A stretch of 6,787 bases of DNA from Promethearchaeota archaeon (GCA_019057975.1 JAHLWJ010000245.1:1-6787), one strand, 5' to 3'. Positions 1 through 6,530 are shown, numbered from the stretch's first letter. The notes: a model not told the origin generated them from the sequence alone. Program-made: numbers and translations.

Positions 1-122
1 ATTTTTTACTATTTATCAAAAGAAGAATTATAATGTTCCTATAAATTGAAAGATATTTTTTTAATGAATAAAATCATCCACACAAAAATCCAATATATGA
101 CGAATTGATAAATTTAACTTAG
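1..122. other. left flank, no gene seen
   Basis: This AT-rich stretch lies downstream of the ABC ATPase gene. On both strands only very short open frames occur, for example a 12-codon minus-strand frame. There is no clear hairpin and no T-run longer than about five on the ATPase coding strand. If the ATPase has a permease partner downstream on the minus strand, it begins beyond the left edge. Confidence 0.5.
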
Positions 123-887
123 TTATCTCCAGGATAATACATTTTTGTTTCTGGATATTTTCAACATTTTTAAATAGGCATCTTCTAAATCTTTTGCATC
201 AACAGATGTTATTAAATCTTGGGGTTTTCCCTCTATTAGTAAAGTCCCATTATTAATAATTCCAATTTTATCACATAATTCTTCAGCAGTATCGAGTAAG
301 TGAGTACATATAAAAATAGTTTTATTTACTTTTTTCGTTAAATCCAACACAAGATCTTTAACTGTTCTGCTCGTTTCGGGATCTAAGTTTGCTGTAGGTT
401 CATCCAAGAATAGAATCTCTGGATCATGTATCAATGCTGCACACAACCCTATTTTTTGCTTCATTCCTCTTGAAAGCCGCTCAATTAATTCATTTTCTTT
501 ATTAGTTAGGTCAAATAAAACTAATAATTCATTTATTCGCTTAGCATTCATTCTTGGAGTAATGTAATACAATTCACCTACAAATTCTAAAAACTCTCTT
601 GCGGTGAGTTTTTCATACAAACTTGGTGATTCAGATAAATATCCACAATTTAATTTAACTTCCTTCTTTTGAGTGATAATATCAAAATTCTTTACTTTCG
701 CATTTCCACTACTAGGTTCAATCATCGAATTAAGCATTTTAACAGTTGTGGTCTTTCCCGCTCCATTTGGTCCAAGAAGTCCATATATTATACCATAGGG
801 CACGTTTAGATTCAAATTTTTTACAGCAAGTGTTTTACCATAATTTTTAGAAAGATTCTGAGTGATTATAGCAAGGTTGTGTTCCAT
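123..887 (-). CDS. ABC transporter ATP-binding protein, ABC-2 exporter type (CcmA/DrrA-like)
   Basis: This is the cytoplasmic nucleotide-binding subunit that hydrolyses ATP to drive a membrane permease. It has 254 residues, close to the shorter members of the ABC-2 ATPase family. Motifs seen in order: Walker A GPNGAGKTT at residues 39-47; a Q-loop region CGYLSE at 81-86 with Glu in the usual Gln place, as in many CcmA-type ATPases; signature LSRGMKQK at 138-145, the LSxGM variant of LSGGQ; Walker B ILFLDEP at 158-164 with catalytic Glu163; D-loop ANLD at 166-169; and H-loop His196. There is no membrane segment. The ATG start lies just downstream of a TATA-like box, so the transcript should be nearly leaderless. 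The substrate cannot be read from the sequence. The most obvious partner is the minus-strand permease at 3428-5052, but two plus-strand genes lie between them, so the real partner could be off the left edge. Confidence 0.95.
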   Translation of the reverse strand: MEHNLAIITQNLSKNYGKTLAVKNLNLNVPYGIIYGLLGPNGAGKTTTVKMLNSMIEPSSGNAKVKNFDIITQKKEVKLNCGYLSESPSLYEKLTAREFLEFVGELYYITPRMNAKRINELLVLFDLTNKENELIERLSRGMKQKIGLCAALIHDPEILFLDEPTANLDPETSRTVKDLVLDLTKKVNKTIFICTHLLDTAEELCDKIGIINNGTLLIEGKPQDLITSVDAKDLEDAYLKMLKISRNKNVLSWR

Positions 888-908
888 CTTTTATATCCCG
901 TTTTTGTC

Positions 909-920
909 AAATATAAAATA
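909..920 (-). promoter_or_regulatory. TATA-like promoter of the ABC ATPase gene
   Basis: Read on the minus strand, a TTTTATAT box covers 918-911. Its centre is about 27 bp before the ATG at 887. Archaeal transcription normally starts about 25 bp downstream of the TATA centre, so the predicted start lies within a few bases of the ATG. A leaderless or nearly leaderless mRNA is inferred, and no Shine-Dalgarno-like sequence is present. Confidence 0.5.
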
Positions 921-1069
921 GAAGATTGTTAATATTAAATTAAATTTAAAAATTATATCAAAAGTTATTAATGTAATATATGTATAAGAAATAAATCTTA
1001 AAATAATGTTTTGCTATAGTTCTAATATTATTATTTTAATTCGTGAAGAATTTAGTTAACATTATTATC

Positions 1070-1088
1070 AAGCTTAATTTAAAAGCTT
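1070..1088. repeat. AAGCTT inverted repeat in the divergent promoter region
   Basis: Two copies of the palindromic hexamer AAGCTT are separated by 7 bases (AATTTAA). They lie about 20 bp upstream of the putative TATA box of the surface-protein gene and about 180 bp from the divergent ATPase start. The spacing would suit a dimeric regulator, but six-base arms in AT-rich DNA can arise by chance. Confidence 0.25.
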
Positions 1089-1106
1089 ACTAACCATTAT
1101 AAGATA

Positions 1107-1116
1107 TCTTTAAATA
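1107..1116 (+). promoter_or_regulatory. TATA-like promoter of the surface-protein gene
   Basis: TCTTTAAATA contains an archaeal-style TTTAAATA box at 1109-1116. A start about 25 bp downstream would give a leader of roughly 50 bases. A second candidate, TTATAATA at 1126-1133, would give a shorter leader. Before the ATG, AAGGT at 1175-1179 is a short Shine-Dalgarno-like sequence 7 bases from the start. This gene therefore seems to have a leadered transcript, unlike the divergent ATPase gene. Confidence 0.45.
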
Positions 1117-1186
1117 GATGATGTGTTATAATATACTAAAGTAATTTGACAAAAATTAAGTTAGTTAATTATACAAGGTAATTAAA

Positions 1187-2995
1187 ATGCGAAAAGTAAA
1201 AATTGCAGGTGTTTTATTAATAGGTAGCCTTATTTTAATTTCAATTGCAAATATCACTATTGCGCAGGATTCTAGTTATGTTGGTATTTCTGAAGGCGAT
1301 GAATATATATGGGACTTAGGACTAAATAAAGAAGGAGTCATTTCTCTAATAGATGATTCTGAAACATTAGCTCAAGAATTATTAAACAATATATCGACGT
1401 ACGATCTAGGGGCCTATAGCGATTTAAATGCATCTGAAGCTATTTTATTAGGATTTGAAGATTCTTTTGAACTAATAAACGATATATTTCCTCCGGGATT
1501 AATACCTGATGATTGGAAAACTCTCAATGTTTCAACATTCTACGAAAATTTAATTGATACAGTTGTAGAGACACTTAATAGTTCATTTTTGTCAGGTGAA
1601 ATTCCTTATGATTGGAATTCAGAAACCATCGTAGATTTTTTCGATCACGTGATTGAAGGATTAAATAAAACAGTTCCAGGATTTGAAGATCTAACATTAG
1701 CGGAACTCTTAGAAACGGTAATAAATATCGTAAATGATAACATTCCCTGTGAATTACTTCCAGAAGGATGGGAGGACATGACAATTTCTGATCTTATTGA
1801 AATAGTTCTTGGTAAACCGCTCAATTTTGTAAATACAACAATTCTTCCCGGAATGATTCCTTCTGATTGGTTACACATGGATTTTGCTCCATTATTGCAG
1901 AATATATTTCCTATTCTTCCACAATCGTTTATAGATTTAATTAATGCAAGCTACGCGGGGTATTATGATGAAGGTATCTTTACATACTTTGATCTGAATG
2001 TTCAAGGTTTAAATTATTCGTTAGGTGGACTTATTCCTGGTAATTGGGGAGATTTAACGATATCAGAGCTAGCACTTCCATTTTTCTTCGGTTACGAAGA
2101 TTATAATGTTTCATATATTTTAGATGAGTTATTTGAGGCTTTAAATAGTTCAGCTCCCTTTGATTTATATTCGGTGAATATGAGTTATCTAATTAATATG
2201 ACAATATATAGTATGACTTATGGTATGCCTATTGAACAACAATCTGCACCCATAATTGACTTATTAAGGGACCAAACGAACAACTTGTTATTGGCTATGA
2301 ATGCAACCTATTATCCCTCAGGAATGCTTCCAGATAATTGGATGAGTTTAACAATTGATAATTTAAGAGATTATTATGTAGATCAGGCTCAAATATTGTT
2401 AGACCAGTTAATGGTTGAGGTTGATAGCTTTTTATACCAATTTGAATTACTTGGTGGATTCCAAGATTTTGGCCTGAAAGCTATAATAGATTATATAGGA
2501 GATGAAATAGCGCTTTACCCTGGAGGTCCTAAAGGGGCACCTATAAATATTACAATCCTGTTTAAAGTTCCGTTGAGTGATTGGGTAAATATAACAGATA
2601 TAATAGGAATTAATATCTTTCAATATTACCCAATATATATTTTAAATCCAACAACATTTTCGGTAGATGCTGGTGCTTTAGTCGAACAATTCTTGTCAAC
2701 AGGAGGATTATTCATTGGAAAAGGTTATGATTGGAGTGGTATTGTCACAGAATATGAAATTCCTGGACCTGCTTCCGGCAAATTTATTAATTTTGATATG
2801 GATTGGACTGATAATGGTGTATTAAATCATTACCTGTTAGAATATGGTGGACAAGAAGTTGCATCTATTGTACTACAAACAACAACTGGACCCGAATTAA
2901 TTTCAGGCTATAATCTTTTAATATTTACGGGGATTACACTATTTTCAATGGGCGCTTTACTAATTTCAATAAAGAAGAAGAAAACAAAATTTTAA
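1187..2995 (+). CDS. secreted, C-terminally anchored repeat protein (putative surface glycoprotein)
   Basis: I do not recognise a named family. The 602-residue product begins with a Sec-type signal (basic MRKVK, hydrophobic core about 7-22, possible cleavage near Ala26-Gln27). Next comes a short GISEGDEYIWDLGL segment at 33-46 of a kind I associate with Asgard secreted proteins. Residues 101 to about 409 are degenerate repeats centred on (Ile/Leu)-Pro-x-x-Trp, with Trp at 110, 143, 195, 228, 287 and 385. Residues about 450-565 look like a beta-rich domain. The end, 572-602, is Ser-Gly-Tyr-Asn, one hydrophobic helix and a Lys-rich tail, resembling an archaeal C-terminal sorting or anchor signal. 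Fifteen Asn-x-Ser/Thr sequons follow the signal peptide, suggesting an extracellular glycoprotein. The protein is acidic and has only one Cys (188) after the signal. The start is supported by the signal peptide and by AAGGT 7 bases upstream. A role in cell-surface structure or binding is inference. Confidence 0.85.
   Translation: MRKVKIAGVLLIGSLILISIANITIAQDSSYVGISEGDEYIWDLGLNKEGVISLIDDSETLAQELLNNISTYDLGAYSDLNASEAILLGFEDSFELINDIFPPGLIPDDWKTLNVSTFYENLIDTVVETLNSSFLSGEIPYDWNSETIVDFFDHVIEGLNKTVPGFEDLTLAELLETVINIVNDNIPCELLPEGWEDMTISDLIEIVLGKPLNFVNTTILPGMIPSDWLHMDFAPLLQNIFPILPQSFIDLINASYAGYYDEGIFTYFDLNVQGLNYSLGGLIPGNWGDLTISELALPFFFGYEDYNVSYILDELFEALNSSAPFDLYSVNMSYLINMTIYSMTYGMPIEQQSAPIIDLLRDQTNNLLLAMNATYYPSGMLPDNWMSLTIDNLRDYYVDQAQILLDQLMVEVDSFLYQFELLGGFQDFGLKAIIDYIGDEIALYPGGPKGAPINITILFKVPLSDWVNITDIIGINIFQYYPIYILNPTTFSVDAGALVEQFLSTGGLFIGKGYDWSGIVTEYEIPGPASGKFINFDMDWTDNGVLNHYLLEYGGQEVASIVLQTTTGPELISGYNLLIFTGITLFSMGALLISIKKKKTKF
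1487..2413 (+). repeat. degenerate Pro-x-x-Trp protein repeats within the surface protein
   Basis: At least six units share the pattern small/Gly-x-(Ile/Leu)-Pro-x-(Asp/Gly/Asn)-Trp, then two residues, then a (Leu/Met)-(Thr/Asn/Asp)-hydrophobic turn and a helix-like segment often ending in an Asn-x-Ser/Thr sequon. The cores are GLIPDDW (104-110), GEIPYDW (137-143), ELLPEGW (189-195), GMIPSDW (222-228), GLIPGNW (281-287) and GMLPDNW (379-385). Trp-to-Trp spacing is 33, 52, 33, 59 and 98 residues. A Trp-less copy, VPGFEDLTLAEL at 163-174, partly fills the 52-residue gap. Similarity is at protein level only and the DNA copies are well diverged, so this is an old expansion. A further VPLSDW at 461-466 may be a chance match. 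Confidence 0.7.
2891..2992 (+). other. C-terminal membrane anchor / sorting-like tail of the surface protein
   Basis: This stretch encodes residues 569-602: a Pro-Glu-Leu-Ile-Ser-Gly-Tyr-Asn entry, about 20 hydrophobic residues, then an Ile-Lys-Lys-Lys-Lys end. The layout matches archaeal CTERM-type tails, which are either simple stop-transfer anchors or processed by archaeosortase-like enzymes. The resemblance to Lokiarchaeal tails is from memory. No archaeosortase gene lies in the window. Confidence 0.55.
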
Positions 2996-3007
2996 TTTTT
3001 TTTTTTT
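2996..3007 (+). terminator. T-run terminator after the surface-protein gene
   Basis: Twelve consecutive T residues follow the TAA stop directly, without a hairpin. Oligo-T tracts on the coding strand are the usual archaeal termination signal. A TATA box for the next gene follows within 10 bases. Confidence 0.6.
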
Positions 3008-3016
3008 AATTTAATT

Positions 3017-3024
3017 TTTATATA
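3017..3024 (+). promoter_or_regulatory. TATA box of the small membrane protein gene
   Basis: TTTATATA, a textbook archaeal box, is centred about 32 bp before the ATG at 3053. The predicted transcription start lies about 7 bases or less before the ATG, so the leader would be very short. With the T-run just upstream, this suggests the gene is its own transcription unit. Confidence 0.55.
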
Positions 3025-3052
3025 TTTTACCAAAAAAACATTGAATTAAAGT

Positions 3053-3337
3053 ATGGAATATATCAGTGCAATATTTTTTTTATTGGTTCTAGTAGGTATT
3101 TTGTGGAAAATGAAAGCAGATTATTTGTTTGTATTATTTAGCTTTGCTGCATATTTATTTCTATTATTTTATATAGTTAAATATAATCCTTCAGGTTTGT
3201 TCTTATCAGTACTTAACCTTGTTATAATTAATCCGTATGGACTTTTTATGTTCCTTTTTGTATTCATAGCTCCCCTCGTAATTGGTTATATTTATAAAAA
3301 AATAAAAAAAAGATCTTCAAATTCAAATACATCATAG
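3053..3337 (+). CDS. small multi-pass membrane protein, function unknown
   Basis: No family is recognised. The 94-residue product is almost entirely hydrophobic. Likely membrane helices are at about residues 4-19, 23-43 and 62-81, with a further hydrophobic stretch at 49-60, followed by a basic, polar tail (KKIKKRSSNSNTS). The short loop between the first two helices carries Lys19, Lys21 and Asp23. No catalytic motif is seen. The ATG is chosen because a TATA box lies at the right distance and because no other start gives a complete first helix. It follows the surface-protein gene by 57 bp on the same strand and faces the permease gene convergently. Being an accessory subunit of the neighbouring transporter or surface protein is possible but unsupported. 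The main doubt is whether such a short hydrophobic frame in AT-rich DNA is expressed; the promoter and the well-formed tail favour a real gene. Confidence 0.65.
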   Translation: MEYISAIFFLLVLVGILWKMKADYLFVLFSFAAYLFLLFYIVKYNPSGLFLSVLNLVIINPYGLFMFLFVFIAPLVIGYIYKKIKKRSSNSNTS

Positions 3338-3359
3338 ACATTTTTAAAACTTTCAGTTG

Positions 3360-3391
3360 GAGAAGTCTACATTCTACTTAGCTTCTCTTTA
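3360..3391 (+). terminator. possible hairpin in the convergent intergenic region
   Basis: GAGAAG at 3360-3365 can pair with CTTCTC at 3382-3387 across a 16-base loop, followed by TTTAT. It sits between the stop of the small membrane protein gene and the stop of the convergent permease gene. A TTTTT run at 3341-3345 comes just after the plus-strand stop. The hairpin has a long loop and a weak T tail, so this is tentative. Confidence 0.3.
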
Positions 3392-3427
3392 TCTCTCAAA
3401 ACTTAAAATTTTAAAGAAATTAAAACT

Positions 3428-5052
3428 TTATTCAAACTTACTTATTTTTCTAATTCCTAGAAAAAATAACACCGTTGCTATACCTGAAGTTATTCCAAAA
3501 TGAATTATAAATATATATAATAGAGCTAAGATTGGATCCATATCATTAGGGGCATAAGGAATGAAAATAATAAATGTTAGTAATAAAGAGAAAAGTTGTA
3601 ATATGATTAAAATATAGACATTCATCATAATCATAGATTTTCGATCTTTAAAGACAGGCTTTAAACTTTGAATTCCTATCATTTCTAAAACAATAGTTAA
3701 GTTTACCAGAAAGTAAGTAACAATAAATATCAAAATTAATAATATATCTAATTGGAAAATAAACGTAAATAAAGTTACAGAAATTAAATCTATAAAAATG
3801 ATTAAATAAACTAAGAAATATAAAATTGAAAAAATTAGAGATTTTGTTTCCCTAAGAGATTTTTTGTAGACGTTTAGTAAGTTTTTCGATTCAATAAAAA
3901 TATAAAGTCCAGACATCGAGCCAAATAGAAGGCTTCCTATCCAAGAAACAATCATGATTTCTAAAAGTTTATATATTTGACCTTCACTACTAAGACCCCA
4001 ATTAAATTCACCAAGGGATATAGCTAAAACTATACCAAAAATAATATTTAATACAATTGCATAGAAGAATTTTAATATATACTCTTCATTCCTAAAAAAT
4101 TCCTTAAAATGAGTTTGTACCAAAACTTTCCATTTCTTTAAAGTGATTTTTCTCAAGAAAATAAAAAACTTCTTATCTTTTCCGGTTTTTAAATCAGAAA
4201 AATCACCTGAACTTGTTATAATATAAAAGGCATCAGATTTCTTATAAGCAACAAAAAAAATCAGAATAGGAATAAAAATTGCAAGAAAAGTTATTATCCA
4301 AATGTTAAAAAAAATGAAGGATACTATCGATGGATCAATGATGTACATAATTATATATGAATACCAATATGAAGGAAAAAAATTTAACCAGTTCTTTAAG
4401 TCTGGCGAGGAAAAGAATAAGGTGCTCAAAAATCGTATGGAGAAATAAAAAATTATGAATATTAGCGAAATTGTCAGTATTCTAATTTTACGACTACTTT
4501 GCGCTTTTTTGCTTTTATTAATTTTATAGTCAATAAGGTTTGAAATAATGTACCCAATTAATTGACTAAAAACTACAAGCCCAAATACGCATAAATAAAT
4601 AACAGAGTAATGAAAAATATTCAAATTTCCGATTTGATTCAACAAACTGGTAAATATCGGACCTATAAACAAGACAAATAATATATAAAGTGGCCATTTC
4701 CAAATGAACATCCCAAAAAAGATTTCTTTTGGTTTAATGGGAGACGCAAGAACAATTCCTTTTATTCTACTTCCTTTTTTATTATATAAATTATATAATG
4801 GGAGCAGTATATTCATCAGAAAAATAAGGAAAAAGAAATATTCAAAGTACAATACTAACTGCTCTATATACAAATATCCATAATGACTTAGAAATTCTGG
4901 AAGAAATATATCAAGTAAGTTTGGACCAAGATATAAACCCCAATAAGCTAAAATAAAAGATAGATATAAGAAAAATAGTCTCCGATTTTTCCTAAATTTA
5001 TAAGTTGCTAACCGAATTTCATTTTTTGCTATTGTTTTCCAAATACTCGCAT
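3428..5052 (-). CDS. ABC-2 type transporter permease, 12 TM, with disrupted or non-canonical start
   Basis: This is the membrane subunit of an ABC exporter. Counting from the in-frame TTG at 4873 gives 481 residues with eleven hydrophobic helices (about 9-29, 60-78, 88-111, 131-153, 182-209, 266-287, 303-327, 344-373, 377-401, 414-439, 447-472). The same frame stays open upstream to 5092 and adds 60 residues back to 5053, holding the missing first helix. The result is two 6-TM halves. In the first half the loop at residues 31-54, around ASPIKPKEIFFG, has the look of the ABC-2 cytoplasmic coupling segment. The stretch KWKVLVQTHFKEFFRN at 247-262 opens the second half and resembles the upstream IWKTIAKNEIRLATYKFRKN, which supports the longer N-terminus. 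No ATG, GTG or TTG occurs in that extension; the only ATG, at 5052-5050, is one base out of frame. Coordinates here include that ATG and assume a frame change right after it. The substrate is unknown. The gene follows the phosphoesterase gene by about 70 bp on the same strand. Confidence 0.8.
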
Positions 5053-5053
5053 C
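4874..5053 (-). other. start-less N-terminal coding extension of the permease
   Basis: Reading minus-strand codons from GAT at 5053 in the permease frame gives Asp-Ala-Ser-Ile-Trp-Lys-Thr-Ile-Ala-Lys-Asn-Glu-Ile-Arg, then a basic stretch, then the helix LFFLYLSFILAYWGLYLG and a loop running into the TTG at 4873. There is no stop after the TAA at 5095-5093 and no standard start codon. The ATG at 5052-5050 in the neighbouring frame hits TAG after seven codons. Adding one base just after this ATG would give Met-x-Ser-Ile-Trp and restore a normal permease N-terminus. Alternatives are a sequencing or assembly deletion, an early pseudogene, or a rare AUU start at the Ile codon before Trp. Confidence 0.75.
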
Positions 5054-5104
5054 AACTTTTTCTTCAACAGTGGTAATATAACAGCTGATTTTTTAATACA
5101 ATCT

Positions 5105-5114
5105 CTATATATTT
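5105..5114 (-). promoter_or_regulatory. possible TATA-like promoter of the permease gene
   Basis: On the minus strand AAATATATAG covers 5114-5105, just after the phosphoesterase stop. A start about 25 bp downstream would fall near 5084, about 30 bases before the out-of-frame ATG at 5052. No T-run terminator separates the phosphoesterase gene from the permease gene, so read-through transcription is also possible. Confidence 0.35.
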
Positions 5115-5123
5115 CTTTAAAGT

Positions 5124-6503
5124 TTATTTTTTTTTTAAAATCTTTTTTGGATAAAGTATGATTATCACTATTGGCATAGCAATAATTCCAATTACTAATA
5201 CTGTTAAAATTATATGGACTAATTCATAATTTATGTTCATCGGAACACTATATATTATTTCTCTTATAGTTTGACCCGAATTTCCTTCTATTTTTACTTT
5301 CACTATATAATTATTTCCAAAACTTAAATCTTTACAAAAATCTCCTTCCCATAATATTCCGTTTTCAAGATTTCTTTGTAAAGAGGTCCAACTTTTAAAT
5401 TGATTGCCGTTTTCGAAATAAACAGACCACTCAATTGAAACTATCCCTTTTGGATCCCATGCAAGAACATGGATATTTTCTAACTCTATTTTAAATTGAG
5501 AGTCATAGAAGTTGTTACTTGGGGGAGATATAATAAGTCCCTGCGGCCATTTTCCTATATCCTCAATTGAAGTTGAAAGTTGATTATCATCTATTACCAC
5601 AATTCTATATGTCCCATTTTTTTCATCAAAATTATCAGTTATTATCGTATTTAATCCATCTTTTTTCTGAATGTAATTAGAGTGAAGATGACCGCAAAAA
5701 TAATAATTAACATGATAATCTTTGTTTAAATCATAAAATGACTTGCCTGTTGAACTTAAATTAGAAATTATTTTATAATAAGGAGGAAATAATGGGGGAT
5801 GATGGCCGAAAACAAATATATTGTCATAATCCTTATATCTTATTAATTCATTCTCATACCAATCTAATTCTTCTGTATTTAAAAAACCACCAAATGCAAA
5901 ATCAAATAAATTATCATATGAATCTTTAGCGGTATTAATCCCAATAAATGCATAATTTCCAAAAGAAAAAGAATGATTAAATGAAATTTGAGTAGCTCCG
6001 TATTCGCTTCCTGTAATTGAGTAATTCATAAAGTAACTATAATGAGGATCCTCGGAACCATCATGATTTCCAACTAAATCTACATAAATTGATGAGTTTA
6101 TTTTATTTTCTGATAATGTTTTATTGTACTTTTGCCATTCTTCAATGTTTTGTTCTCTACCATTATCAGCATCGACTATGTCTCCTGTATTGATTATAAA
6201 TAGCGGTTTAATTATTTTGTTTGTCTCATTAAGAAATGTTGAAAACATATCTATCTTATCTTGATTGGCCCAAACAAATTGAGTATCAGTAATTTGGATA
6301 AACCAAAAAATTTTATTTCCTTCAGAAGTAATAAATCCGTTTTGTGAGGTTACAGGATGATAGATTTCATGAATAAAATCTTTTTTGTTGTTAAAATTAC
6401 TAATATAGGAATCTATTAAGCATAATTGTAAAATTGATAAACACGTGAGGCAAAATAAGAAAAGGATTATAATATTTTTATTTTTTATTCTCTTTGTATT
6501 CAT
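5124..6503 (-). CDS. membrane-anchored TMEM62-like calcineurin-type metallophosphoesterase
   Basis: This is a predicted two-metal phosphoesterase acting outside the membrane; the substrate is unknown. In the 459-residue product, basic residues 4-9 and a hydrophobic helix at about 11-31 form a signal anchor. The catalytic domain covers about 65-305: ITDTQF with Asp73 and Gln75, NTGDIVD with Asp108, GNHD 145-148, FGHHPP 232-237 and CGHLH 270-274. Together these supply the expected metal ligands. Gln in place of His in the first motif also occurs in Cdc1/PGAP5- and CPPED1-type enzymes, so activity is not excluded. After the domain come a GKWPQGLIISPP segment (317-328) and a beta-rich Ig-like domain at about 335-420, then a single helix at about 429-451 and a Lys-rich end. 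The EEWQKY segment before GNHD, the FGNYAFIGIN strand, the GKWP-LI-P segment and the Ig-like domain match the layout of eukaryotic TMEM62 as I remember it, without its multi-TM C-terminus. The ATG is fixed by the signal anchor. Confidence 0.88.
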   Translation of the reverse strand: MNTKRIKNKNIIILFLFCLTCLSILQLCLIDSYISNFNNKKDFIHEIYHPVTSQNGFITSEGNKIFWFIQITDTQFVWANQDKIDMFSTFLNETNKIIKPLFIINTGDIVDADNGREQNIEEWQKYNKTLSENKINSSIYVDLVGNHDGSEDPHYSYFMNYSITGSEYGATQISFNHSFSFGNYAFIGINTAKDSYDNLFDFAFGGFLNTEELDWYENELIRYKDYDNIFVFGHHPPLFPPYYKIISNLSSTGKSFYDLNKDYHVNYYFCGHLHSNYIQKKDGLNTIITDNFDEKNGTYRIVVIDDNQLSTSIEDIGKWPQGLIISPPSNNFYDSQFKIELENIHVLAWDPKGIVSIEWSVYFENGNQFKSWTSLQRNLENGILWEGDFCKDLSFGNNYIVKVKIEGNSGQTIREIIYSVPMNINYELVHIILTVLVIGIIAMPIVIIILYPKKILKKK

Positions 6504-6530
6504 CTTAATTTTTCAATGTAAGAAAGGATT

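Noticed and set aside
1575..1784. Minus-strand open frame of 69 codons inside the surface-protein gene
   Set aside because: It is fully antisense to a well-supported gene, has no recognisable domain and no promoter. It is an overlap artefact.
1645..1878. Minus-strand open frame of 77 codons inside the surface-protein gene
   Set aside because: It is antisense to the repeat region, its composition mirrors the opposite strand, and it overlaps another artefact frame. There is no sign of coding function.
4871..4873. TTG as the true start of the permease
   Set aside because: It begins just after a helix and loop encoded in the same frame, leaves 11 helices, and has no Shine-Dalgarno-like or suitably spaced TATA sequence. 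The upstream extension fits the permease family much better.
5029..5052. Seven-codon ATG frame upstream of the permease as a regulatory leader peptide
   Set aside because: It could be an upstream open frame, but the permease still lacks a start after it, and a single missing base explains the arrangement more simply.
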